Below, in pieces: positions 26,705 to 37,966 of a stretch of 64,000 nt of DNA. Under the pieces are notes generated by a model. It did not search any database, was not told the DNA's origin, and worked only from the letters and a program-made list of their open reading frames with translations. The translations under genes were made by a program, and so were the position numbers. The first letter of the stretch is position 1, and each line of letters opens with the position of its first letter. The DNA comes from Ottelia alismoides (taxonomy: Eukaryota; Streptophyta; Magnoliopsida; Alismatales; Hydrocharitaceae), in NCBI GenBank assembly GCA_037367405.1, contig JAZKJV010009620.1, positions 186,001 through 250,000 of the forward strand, written 5' to 3'.

Positions 26705-29329
26705 TTCCCTATACTTTAACTTTGTTAGTCCCTTAGCAAACACTTATTCAAAGAAGAAGTGAAAAGAAAATTTTGGAAAGAACTTAGAACAATAACTATT
26801 ATTAAACTTATCTTCTTAAAATTGTAGTATGGAGCTCGGTCAGACCTTTAGATTATTAGTTTGGCGGAACTTTATTGGGAAAGGGATTTAAAACCTAACA
26901 GTTCTCAAGTTTCACAAGACTTCTATTCAGGTCGCCTCAGCAGTCGGGTCAGAACAAGTTTACATACGCAAACTCTTATGACTATGACTCTTTACTTGTA
27001 TGGTGTAAGTGAAATATAGTTCTCCACCTCAGAAATGGCAAAGAAAAAGCCTCCTCCAACTGGTAACTCTAATTCCCTGGTCTAGCTACTCTTTCATCGA
27101 GGAGTGGGTTATTCCCTTATAAGTTCAAGTGTAACCAGCTCAAGAAGAGGGGGAAATAAGAGAATGGACCGTGGCTAGTGTAGCCACATATCCCATGGAA
27201 CTTGACCAGTGTAGCGAAGTTTCCAGCAGCAAGCTTCCATGAGATGAGACAATGAATCACATAAGCTTTGCTTATTCAACTATATACACTCCGACAGGCA
27301 TTTTATTTTCAATCAGGCATGTTAGCTTTTTTGGATTTTTTGCATTTTTTTAACATTACAACATGTGCAGCATGTGCAAAAGGAGTTTTTCTTCTTGAGC
27401 CAGTAGACTATCCCACTTTTGAAGCTTTGTTGCAGCCCACAGCATCCTGTCATTAGACCTCAATGCTACTAGACCAGGTTGAGATGTACTACCCTCCCTA
27501 GAGGAGGACAGATGTTTCCACTAGTAGTTACACACCCGTGTGCTACCCCAAGTCAAAGGATTCTGCCCCCTCACCACCTCATCCATGAAGAGCTACGTGT
27601 AGAGTGCTTGTCCAAGTTAAGCCATTGTCTAGAAAAATCATATGTGTATTGTGAAATATTCTACTTAGACCAATCAAGATGACATGTGAACATATTCTTG
27701 TGGACTCAAAGAATTAAGTCTCTAGGACCTGAAAAATCTCAACTTCTGTTCCTATAAGGTTTCTCTGAATTTAAGTGGATTAAGGTCTTAACCAAGCTCC
27801 ATTCTTCAATTTTATTCCATACTAGTTTGAACATCAATGTCACTCTGAAAAATGCAAATGCACATGCAACAACTATTTCCATAACACACATTTAAAAAAA
27901 GAAATAAAATAAAAGATAAAATCTTTTTCAAAAAAAAATCAAAGAATTTTTCCAAATTTTTATGGATTTTATCTTTTTCAATTTTTATGGCATTTTTAAT
28001 AAAGAATTATACATATTTATAAGGATTTACAAGACTTTTATACATATTTTACAAAGAAAATATTTACAAGTTTAATGTACAAATTTTACAAGTGGATTTT
28101 ATCTACACATTTTATAAAAGGATTTTATACAAGAACTGTGTATACAAAGTTTACAAATAAGTAAAGGCTTTATTTACAAAGAGTTTACAACACATATATG
28201 CAAATAATTTATATACCCATAATTTATAACCTGCTTGACAAAATATATCACAAAAAAATTACAAACCATTTTACATTTTTTTTCAAAATATTTTACAAAA
28301 GATTTTTCAAAACTAATTTTGCAAACAATTTTACAAATCATTTTGCAAACAATTTTTCAAAAAAAGGTTTTTGCAACATTTTATTTTCAAACATTTGTAT
28401 AGCATGCATAATTTTGATACAAAAATAATTTACAAACATTTTATAAACAAAACATTTTTATAGATATTTTTGCAAACATTTTTACAAAAATAATTTTACA
28501 AAGGTTTTTACAAACATTTTACAAAGAATTTCCAAAAAATTATAAAAGAGTTAACAAACATTTTTCAAAACATTTTTATTCTCGTTTTATTTTATTAGCC
28601 ATATTATTAAAACCAAAGTATGAGTTATGGCTAAAGTATATATATGACACCATCTATACTTAGCTCGAACTATGTCCTCATAGTGATCAAAGAGAGATAA
28701 AGGAAGACATAACTCGTGCTAAGTATAGAAAAGTGAAATGAATCCTATACTACAATGATTCAAAAAATAACGAATGAAATGAATAAAAGCCAGTGATCTC
28801 CCTATACTTACGATCGAATAATGCTAAGTCTAGATGATTGTACAAATGGGGAAGTCTGAGGAAGAGAATGTACATGAAATTAACGACTCGACCTGCCCCC
28901 ACCTATACTTAGGAAGACAATGTACTTAGGGTAAAATATCCCTACGTATAGAAAAGAATATCAACAGATGGGGGACAAGTGAGGGAGCCCTAAAAGAAGT
29001 GAAAATTAAATATTACCTCCCCTACACTTAGGGTCGGATGTCCCTAAGTATATGTAACAAATAGAGGTAGTAGAACAAACAGATATAAAAACAACACAAG
29101 TTCAACACCCCCTTATACTTAGGATAAAGCACATCCTAAGTATAGCAAAAATCCTAAGCGAGACCTGGGGTGTTAGATAAAGATAGAAGAATAAAAGAAT
29201 AAAATAGAAAACACGAATATACAAAGAGGCATACTGAAGTGTAAATCGGGTTGAAATGCAAAATATGAGAATCAAATGATACATCTCATACAAAATGAAT
29301 CGGGGCAACATCAACGATCAATTGGTCAT
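26705..29329 (-). other. Element B 3' UTR: polypurine tract, conserved blocks, hairpin array
   Basis: Minus AAAGTATAGGGAA abuts the LTR at 26705. The 43-nt conserved block is at 27089-27131; CTAGTGTAGCC-like and CCAGTGTAGCG motifs are near 27175 and 27205. TTTTACAAA-type units fill about 28190-28570. Hairpins with TACTTAGG..CCTAAGTA-type stems follow: about 28648-28730, 28803-28835 and 28909-28961 (decayed), 29026-29049 (8-bp arms) and 29114-29144 (perfect 12-bp arms, 7-nt loop). No credible coding frame. Confidence 0.65.
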
Positions 29330-30355
29330 GATCAAGAAAAGGCTTCAGGCGTTGACTGTTGACCCAAAAGCTGGACTCAAAAGATAATTTGGATATGTCA
29401 ATACTGCCATTGTCATGCACCTTTATGACTGAATACGGTCCCTTCCACTTGCTCTATAATTTCCATGAAAATAATCTCGATCTAGCATTAAATAACCATA
29501 CTCATTGATTCGGCTCAAACTACTTATGGTTGATGTGTGAATCATACCATATCTTCACTATGTCCTTATATTGTAGGCTACTCGGAAAGTTTGTATCTCT
29601 AAGCTCCTCTAGGGTTGCCAATTCTGCTCTCCTCTGATCTACTACACTCTCTATATCTAAAAGTATCTCTGATACTGCCCAAAATGATATATGCTTGATC
29701 TCAACAAGTAATTGGCATGGCTTTCCATAAACGAATAGAAATGGAGATGTACCCAAAGGAGTCTTAAAGGATTTCCTATAGGCACACAAGACTGAGTCCA
29801 AAAGCTGTGACCAATCCTTTCGGTCTAGGAGAACAACCTTCTACAATATCGTCTTTATCTCCCATTTCAAAACCTCAGCAAGACCATTCATTAGTGGATG
29901 ATACGGAGCAGTAACTCTATCGCCTATGTTGAACTCATTATCAAGGGCCCTTACCTTATCGTTGATGAAATGAGTACCCTCGTCACAAATCAGAACTCTA
30001 GGGAACCCAAACCATGATATGATATTCTTCCTCAGAAATCTGCAAACAGTCCCCGCATCAATGGCTCGAGCGGGGATGTCCTCAACCCAACAACTCACAT
30101 AATCTATAGGAAACAAAATGTACTCAAACCCCTGATCTTCAGGAATGAGCCCGTAAAATCGATGCCCCAAGCGTCAAAACCCCCCATAGAAGTGAATGAG
30201 ATGCATCGACATCATGTCTCTGTGACCACAACTACCCATCCTCTGACAGTCAGTAAACCTCTTCATGAATTCATCTGAATCCTTGAAGAGTGCTGGCCAC
30301 CAAAGGCCGGATTGGGGAACTTTTTACATTGTCCTTCTCCCTGAGTGATGTTCTC
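29330..30355 (-). pseudogene. Element B integrase remnant
   Basis: Minus-strand pieces at 29841-30170 (RFLRKNIISWFGFPRVLICDEGTHF, in parts) and 29520-29801 ([15 protein letters not shown]) show an Athila-type core and C-terminus. The codons around the first catalytic Asp survive near 30160 but in a different frame from the downstream core, so at least one frameshift lies between them. The second Asp (CDEGTH) and the Glu (NGLAEV) remain. Not translatable as one protein. Confidence 0.8.
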
Positions 30356-31931
30356 CTACCTGAAGCTTGTGGCTATAGTGAGGACGATGTGATGCTCCTC
30401 TTGAGGAATAAACCGATACCATACACTATCCCTTCCTTTGTGATAAAGAGTAGGATCCTCCCAATGGTACGACTTGGCTTTCACGAGGAAAGTCTCAAGT
30501 CGTTGTCTGGTCCAACCTTGTGGAACTTTCTTGGAAACAAAATAGTTCACAATGTCAACATACCAAGGGAGAGAGGTGATAGCAATAATTGTCTTGTCTG
30601 GGAAAGTCTCAGTAATAGGTGTGGTTGTATCTGAATCCTCAAGATGCTCTAATCGGAAGAGGTGATTCACCGCCACATTCTTGACTCCAGGCTTATCCTT
30701 AATCTCAATATCAAACTCCTGGAGTAGAAGGATCCATCTAGTCAATCGTGCTTGGGCATCCTTCTTAGCCATTAAGTATTGAATGGTGGTGTGATCAGTG
30801 TATATATTCCCTCTAGATCCAAGAATGTAAGATCTAACTTATCCAAAGCAAAGACTACCGCTAGCATCCCCTTCTTTGTAACAGTGTAGTTCCGCTGGGT
30901 GGAATCTAGAGTCATGCTAGCATAGTGAATGGTAAAAGGTAAACCATCCCTCCTCTGTCCTGGCACTCCCCCTATGGCAAAATCAGAAGCATCCATTATG
31001 ATCACGAATGGGAGAGACCAACTGGGTGGTTGATGGATAGGAGCCTGCACAACCAGATTCTTGTGAGAATCAAATGATGAAAGAGACTTATCATTTACAA
31101 GGAACTCGGTGCCTTTTGTGAGAAGGTCAGTGAGCGATCGGGCAATACAACTGAAGTCCTGAATGAACCATCGGTAGAAACTGACATGCCCTAAAATAGA
31201 GAGCAACTGCCTCAGATTGGATAGTGGAGTAGGCTTCTTGATGATATCCACCTTGGCTAGATCAACCTCCATGCCCCTATTGGAGATGATGTGACCAAGT
31301 ACTGTCCCTTGAGTCATCATAAAATGACTCTTCTCCCAAGAAAGAACAAGATTGACCTCAATGTACCGCTGAAGCACACGGTCTAGGAAAGAAAGACAAG
31401 CATCAAAGTCATCATCGTAGATCGAAAAATCATCCATGAAGACCTCTAAACAATCACCCACATGTCCGAAAAGATGGAAAACATGCACTTTTGGAATGTA
31501 GTTGGGGCATCATATAATCCAAAGGGTATCCATCTAAAAGCATACGCCCCAAATGGACATGTGGATGTCATTTTGTCCTGGTTTTCAGGCACAATGGCCA
31601 CTGATTATACCCCAAGTACCCATCTAGAAAGCAGTAGTGACTCTTCCTAGCTAAACTCTCAATATGAACAATGAATGTTAGAGGGAACTAATCCTTCTTA
31701 GTGGACAAAATCAATCATCTGTAGTCCACACAGACCCGCCAAGAAGTGGGTACACATGTATCAATCACCTCTTTGTCCTCATTCATAACTACAGTGATAC
31801 TCGTCTTCTTGATACCACATGTAATGGACTGACCCACTTGGAGGTGGAGATGGGGTTTAGATAAAATCGGTGCTCCACCACTTCGATATTTCCTTCATAA
31901 CCACCTCTTGAAGGTTTGGGTTCAGCTTGTT
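30356..31931 (-). pseudogene. Element B reverse transcriptase and RNase H remnant
   Basis: The best-preserved piece (30772-31488) runs from the RT palm motif FMDDF through the thumb into RNase H ([31 protein letters not shown]). It then shifts frame into 30356-30772 ([20 protein letters not shown]), which ends RNase H and begins the integrase N-terminus. RT fingers at about 31500-31930 are broken up. In RNase H the acidic residue of EKEM reads Gly (KKGM), so the active site is also damaged. Confidence 0.8.
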
Positions 31932-33883
31932 TTAAAACTCGCGAGATGGCGTGTTGTCATCCTCGAGATAGATGTGGTGGGAGCATAGAGATGGACTTAT
32001 CCCCTGGAGATCTACTACAGTCCAACCAATTGCGTTGCGGTTTCTCTTAAGAACCTTCATCAAACGATATTCTTGGTCATCAATCAAATCTGATGAGATA
32101 ATGATTGGAAACATGCCAGTCTCTCCCGCAAGGAATCGATGATTCATGTTATGCGGTAAGGTCTTCAATTCGGGGCATGTCGGAGCTGGTAAATTTAGCC
32201 TCTAAAATGTCTACGTGAAAGCTACTAGATCTGAATGTGAAAACTCTCTTTGTATCTCCGAACTCGACGAAGACTGCCCTACCGGTGCCTCTATCAACTG
32301 CACCAGCACTAATTCCGTCCTGGCTATATGCTCTGCAAAAATCAAACACAGAAGGTACTCATTAAACTCCTTCCAATCAAAGTCTATGTCTGAATCAGAG
32401 GGATCAGAATGACAAGAAATGAAATCAGCTTCGCTAACCGAATCGGTATCACCAGCCTCTGTGGTATCCTGCTCCAAAAGTGTGCTTGCCGAACTCTCGT
32501 CAGCTAGCATATGTAAATATGCTAACTTTGAAGATGTGACTAGAGCTCGTGAATCCTCATCTGCCCAAACTTCTTCATCATATGTAATCACAAAGTCACA
32601 CCCGTGGTGGATGTATGGCTCTAAATCTGTCGTTTTCTTTGAGCTGGCTGAATCTCTGTCTCTCATTTCCTCAATCATCTCTATTTATATACTCTTGCCT
32701 GAATGTAGTCTGTTGCTCTGTGATCATGCGGGCAAGATCCTCTAAAGTTGGGTTCTCATACAAAGGTTCATGAGACCCGGATAGGTTGCCTCTGTAAAAT
32801 TGTTGAGGCTGTCCATGCTACTGGTATGAGTAGGAGTGAGGGGGAGGTTGTTGGAACTGGGAGTGAGGTTGTTGTTGCCTCCATTGTTGACCCTGGTACT
32901 AAGGTTGAGGAACGGTATGCAGGGAGTATTGGGGCTATGACTGCTACGTACTGTGTCCTAATTGTGTTGGAGGCTGCTGCTGGGACTAGGAACCTCCTGT
33001 GGACCATCTGAAGCATGGGTGATCACGGCAGATACCGGGTTGCTGCTGGTACTGAGAATACCAAATCCCATTGACTTCCATCAATGGCTATGACTGCTCG
33101 TACAATTGTGGGGGAAGGGACGCCAATTAGGGATGCAAATGGTTTGATATATCCATATCCGATCCGTTATTGTATCTGTTTTATATAACTTTTGACATCC
33201 ATATCTGCATCCGTTTTAAAATCTATACAGATATGGATATCATTTTAATATCCACAAACATATGCATCTGTATCCGTATTACTATTTTTATATATAAATA
33301 TAGTCATAGATTTATGTTTATCCCTATATAGCATAATTCTATGTCTTTTTTCATCATATTTGTATATTTTTTATGATACAAACACATTTACTAAATTTAT
33401 ATCATGTGTTTTCCATCCAATTCGTATATATTTAAGTCAATTCTATAGAGTATTTCTAACATTACTCGTATGTGATTAGAATCCGCTTTACATCTGTATC
33501 TGTTTTTTAAGGATATGGTAAGATAGTTTTAATATCCGTCAATATCCATATTCGCATATGTATCCGTATTCAAAAATGGATAAGGATACGATAATACCTA
33601 TATCTATATATGTATCTGTCTGTTTTCATCCCTAACGCCGATGGTTGATCGATGTGGTACACCACCATCTGTGCATCTGGTGAAGGTGGTGGTGACTAGT
33701 ACCATGGGGTTGGTTGAACATGCTCCGCCTGAATGTGGTGAACCTGTTTATATGAAGCGGATGGCTATGAAGATTTTCTCCCTTGATCAGCATGTGATCC
33801 AGACGATGGTAAAGAAGTCGTATGTGCCTCTTGAAGGCACAAGATCGGCGTCTTCATGTCACTCAAATTCTGGGTCAGCTCAT
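31932..33883 (-). pseudogene. Element B gag tail and pre-RT remnant, protease absent, cut by C
   Basis: 31932-32168 holds the pre-RT segment (HHIYLEDD at its end). 32211-32678 holds the acidic stretch (SDPSDSDIDFDWKEF). 32700-33120 holds the Pro/Gln-rich gag tail and 33643-33883 the coiled-coil gag piece (NLSDMKTPILCLQEAHTTSL). The hAT-type MITE (33128-33634) splits the gag, and C cuts it at 33884. As in A, the gag tail passes directly into the acidic stretch with no protease. Plus-strand frames at 32215-33011 are shadows. Confidence 0.75.
33128..33634. mobile_element. hAT-type MITE, 507 bp, in the gag of B
   Basis: The ends are inverted repeats TAGGGATG(C)AAA. The flanks are ACGCCAAT (33120-33127) and ACGCCGAT (33635-33642), an 8-bp duplication with one mismatch; 8 bp is the hAT hallmark. 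The homologous place in the gag of A (near 19660) lacks the insert. The inside is AT-rich with many ATATCC/GGATAT subterminal repeats and no transposase frame, so it is non-autonomous. Confidence 0.8.
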
Positions 33884-36800
33884 TGATAAACGACCCACAG
33901 ACCACGAGGGTCACCATGAATAAATAATACAAAAGTGTCGCTGCGGCAACCACTCGCAGAATGTGGGGGTCGATCAGCAATTAACCCACAATCCAAAGAA
34001 TACAACAATCAAGCTTAAAAATAAATGTGAATTAATCATTATTTACTCTACCATAAATGTATAGTGACAAATATGTAGAGGTCGAACCACAGAGAGCAAT
34101 ACAAAATGCAACAGCCTACAAGTAAATCACAGTCATCCTTGTGTGGGTTTTTGATTTTTTTTATTATTTTTTTATTAATATTATTAAAATATAATAATTA
34201 AGTATTATATATATAAATGTATATAATACAAATGTATTAATTATGTATACCCATAGAGGGTAAGTATATAGCTTATAATACATATAATATATATATAGGT
34301 ATATATAAAACTAATAAAATAAATATCGATATATTATTGTATATTTTTTTTCTTTTTTTATATTGAGATTAATGAGAATACATATGATTAATTACATATA
34401 TATAAAATATTTTTTTAGGATATATAGATATATATACATAAAGGGGGTATTATAATATTCACAAAAATACTCAAAAATAGTCAACAATTCAGGAAAAGGG
34501 TCTTTTTGGAATTTTCATGGTTTTTTACTGTTTTTATGATTTTTGGGTATTTTTGCAAACATTTTTAGTATTTTTAAATAGCTAAATAATAGCAAACAGT
34601 AGACTAGGTACTGGCTGTCACAAAAATAGAGATTAAAAATAGCTAACAGCCTCAAAAATTTTCCACCTAATTTTCTAATAACGATAATAAAATATAGCAT
34701 AAATAGGGCTTGAGTTTATATTTTTCTGATTTTTCTTTGATTTTTTATATTTTTTTGAAGTTTTTGGGTATTTTTGAATTTTTAAGGTTTTCTTTTTGAG
34801 ATTTTTAGGGATTTTTGGACTGATACTAACATAGGTCAAAATAAACCATAGTAATTTTTTTTGGAATTTTTCGAGGCATTTTCATATTTTTTTGGGATTT
34901 TATAAGTTAGACAGGGAATAAAAGACATGTTTTTTATTTTTAATAAATGCAAAAATGCAACAAAATGCAAAACTAAAAATATGGCGTTCAAGCATGACCA
35001 AACAGGAGCTTAAGTCTATTTATGCAAGATTTTTCGATTTAATATGAAGCATAAAATAAATAGACAAAGCCTTCAAAAATTAAATGGCCTAGCAGGGGTA
35101 TTTTTGCAAATAAAATAGTGGTAGGGGCATACATGCAAAAATTACAACAAAAATACTCTTTAACTTTTATTTTCAGGACCATTTAATAAATACAGGAACC
35201 CGGCAGGGTTTATATGCAAATTTTCACGCGCCTCACGTGGTTGTTGCACGTGAGGCACGGGAGGACTAAAGTGCAAATCTTGAAACATCGGGGGTCCTTC
35301 CGCAAAATATACATTTTATTTACAACTGAAACTTCTATTTTTGGCATTAAATAATAAATACAAAAAGTAAGGGGGCTGGATGTGAAAATTACCCCTAAAC
35401 AAGGCGTGGCATCCAACGGTGGAGCTCTCTTCACTTGCCACGCGTCGCCTCCTTGACGCCCGATGACGCTTCGCCGATGGAGCGCTGAGATTAGATCAGG
35501 CCCGCTGATCTGACGGTGGGTACGATGCTCCATCGGACGGCTCCTGCTGGATCTGGGACGAGCCCTTCGATCTGACGGTTCTGAAGATGCCTGGAAGAAC
35601 GAGGAGGAAGCTCGCCCCCGGCGAGCTTCGATCGGGTAGCTCAGGCTCCTCCGGGCATCTTCCTCGCCTCTGACGCGCTCTACTCGTAGCTGATGACATC
35701 CCGCGTCGACTGGTGGTACTTTCATGGCTCCTGGGGGTCCGAGTCGATGGAGCGAGGTCGGAGAAGAAAGGGGCCCCCAGGAACCTCTTCCTGGTTCAAT
35801 GCGAGCCCACTTGGGCTCGATTCTTCGATATCCCTGCACAGGAAGAACCGCGGGCGAGAGAGCTGTCTCCTCGACCCGAGGTTTGGAAGCTGCAACGCAA
35901 AAAATGATGTGGGCGGAGGGGCTCCGGCGAACGGCGGTGGAGGAGCCCCGATTCGCCAAGACCTAGGGTCTTGGGTTGAACAAATGTGGGCGTTCGATGG
36001 AGAAGGCGACGAGGAACGAGTTGGGGTGCATATAGCGGGCGGAAACAGTGAGATTCACGATGAAGAAGTCGCCGGAGCGGAGCTCCGGCGAACTTCGAAT
36101 TTTGGATTTCTAACTACGGTAATTAACTAACCACTAATCTAACTACTGGAATGAAATGTTAACATTAAAAGCTAACTAAAAACGCATTAAAGGGCAGCTC
36201 TTATACCTGGGGGCCTCCAGGGAGCAGGGCGGACGCCTGAGCTCCGCCGCGTCAAAATCTCCTCCCTCCGGCCGAGTCACGGCGCTGGGCTACTCCCCCT
36301 GTCACGAGGAACAATCCAGGGACGAGATCTAGGCTTTAGGTTGGAATAAAAGTGGCCAAATTCGAGGAAGGAAGCGGAGCTTGTTATTTATAAACATTGG
36401 CAAGGGGCCTTATTACCCGGCGATTATTAACTGATCCAATGAACATCTCGTGGATCTATGATTTTGGCGGGCATCATGGAAGATTAGGGAACAATTCTTG
36501 TGAAGGAAGCGTTGTCGATTGATGGATGGTGTGCCCGGGAAAAAGGCATGAAATCGGGGGAGTAGACAGTTCAGAGACGCCAGGCGAGGGATGGGACAGT
36601 TGACCTGGGAGTCAACGTTGGTCGGCGCCTCATTGGGCCATGTAAGCCGCTACGAGACAAAATAGCAAATCTGAAGGACGATTGATTTATTTGACGCCCT
36701 AAATGATTTTATTAATTTTTTCTTATAAAATAAAAAATGTGTATTATTTCATCTAGTATTTATTTATGATTTTTATTGAATTTTTCGAGGCGTTTTGTTA

Positions 36801-37966
36801 TAGTTTTATTTGGATAATATGTATATGTATTTACATGTATTTTCATGTATTTTATTTTTAATTTGTTTATTTTCTTTTATTATTTTATTGGCTTATTTTA
36901 TAAATTTATACTTTATTTTTGTGAGTATAAAGATATTTTTGTTTGATTTTTGTACGTTTATTTGTATTTTTAAATAAATGTGTTTGTGTATATGTAAGTA
37001 TACTTATAGGTATTTTACCTGTATATTATATACATTGTATTTATTTAATGGATTTTATTTGTTTTTATTTTAGCTTTGTATTTTTAATAATATATATATA
37101 ATATTTACATTATTGTAAAAATATAAAAGAATGAAATAATTAAAGAATGCTTTTCTCTTTTTATTTATGTACATCCTTCTCATAGGTATTTTGCCTATAT
37201 AGACTTATTTTATTTTACATATTCTTTTTGGTTTTATTCTAAGGCTAATATGTATATGAATTATATACATTATTTACAAGATTCTAAAAATAGTAATTTA
37301 TAAAAATAATGATTAGTGAATATAATGAATATTTTAATCAGGTATTATATACAAGAAAGGCCAAAAACCTAACTTCTGCATATGGACTCCAAAAATTATG
37401 AAACCAATTTTATAAAATAGTTTATGAAATGCTATATACAATTAAAGGTGAGTTTGGGTGATTTGGAGTTTTTATTTGCAAGATATGGGTCTGTGAAGTT
37501 GAGATTTTGGCATTTTATTTTGTGCATAAAATGTTCACTGTGTATTATTTTTACACAAACTCAATTTTGTATTTTTATCTATATTATTATCTACAACTTT
37601 TATGAACAAAGTTTCTTTATTTGATGAATAAATAAATATGTACAAAATAGGTGCCAAAAATGCATAAATGAATGGAGTATTTATTGGATAATTGGCCCTT
37701 ATCTCCCCCTACTTTATTCCTTGTCGACCAATTCCATTCTGGACTTGGTCTCGGGGTTAGGGTCATAAAATATTTGCAATATTTTATTCCTTTTTCTTTT
37801 CTTCTCTTTATTCTATAATTTTGGCATTAAAAACCTTATTTTATATATAATTAATACAAATGAATAATGAATGCTATTATGTACAAATTGATGTTATTTT
37901 CATGCATTTGCTAGGGTTTTTGAGGCCAAAATGATAGAATAAAGGTGATGAAATGGAGATTCATCA
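33884..37966 (-). repeat. Element C 3' LTR (4,083 bp)
   Basis: It begins on the minus strand at 37966 with TGATGAATCTCCATTTCATC (arms of the palindrome mismatched at one base) and ends ..GTTTATCA at 33884. The U3 block TCTCCCCCTACTTTATTCC with GTCGACC is at 37700-37729. The GC-rich promoter core is at about 35400-36650. A G-box pair (CACGTG..CACGTG) is near 35233-35252. The LTR is of the same family as E. The 249-codon open frame at 35210-35959 has no preserved counterpart in E and is treated as non-coding. Confidence 0.85.
36385..36392 (-). promoter_or_regulatory. Putative TATA box of the C LTR
   Basis: The minus strand reads TATAAATA, preceded four bases upstream by CCAAT, at the edge of the GC-rich core. 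It matches the octamers in F and D. Initiation would be expected near 36355. Confidence 0.45.

Larger units (their letters stand above)
26705..33883 (-). mobile_element. Element B: decayed Athila-type retrotransposon, 5' part displaced
   Basis: The internal region runs on the minus strand from gag (cut at 33883 by C) through pre-RT, RT, RNase H and integrase to a 3' UTR and polypurine tract at 26705 abutting the shared LTR. The gag N-terminus, primer-binding site and 5' LTR must lie beyond the far end of C, outside the window. B shares with A the absence of the protease segment, and a MITE splits its gag. Confidence 0.8.

Noticed and set aside
29841..30170. Loss of the first catalytic Asp in the B integrase
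   Set aside because: The codons for GIDF are still present near 30160 in another frame; the apparent loss is a frameshift effect.
35210..35959. 249-codon open frame on the minus strand in the C LTR
   Set aside because: It lies across the promoter core of an LTR. The related LTR E has only short broken frames there, and the composition is simply GC-rich.
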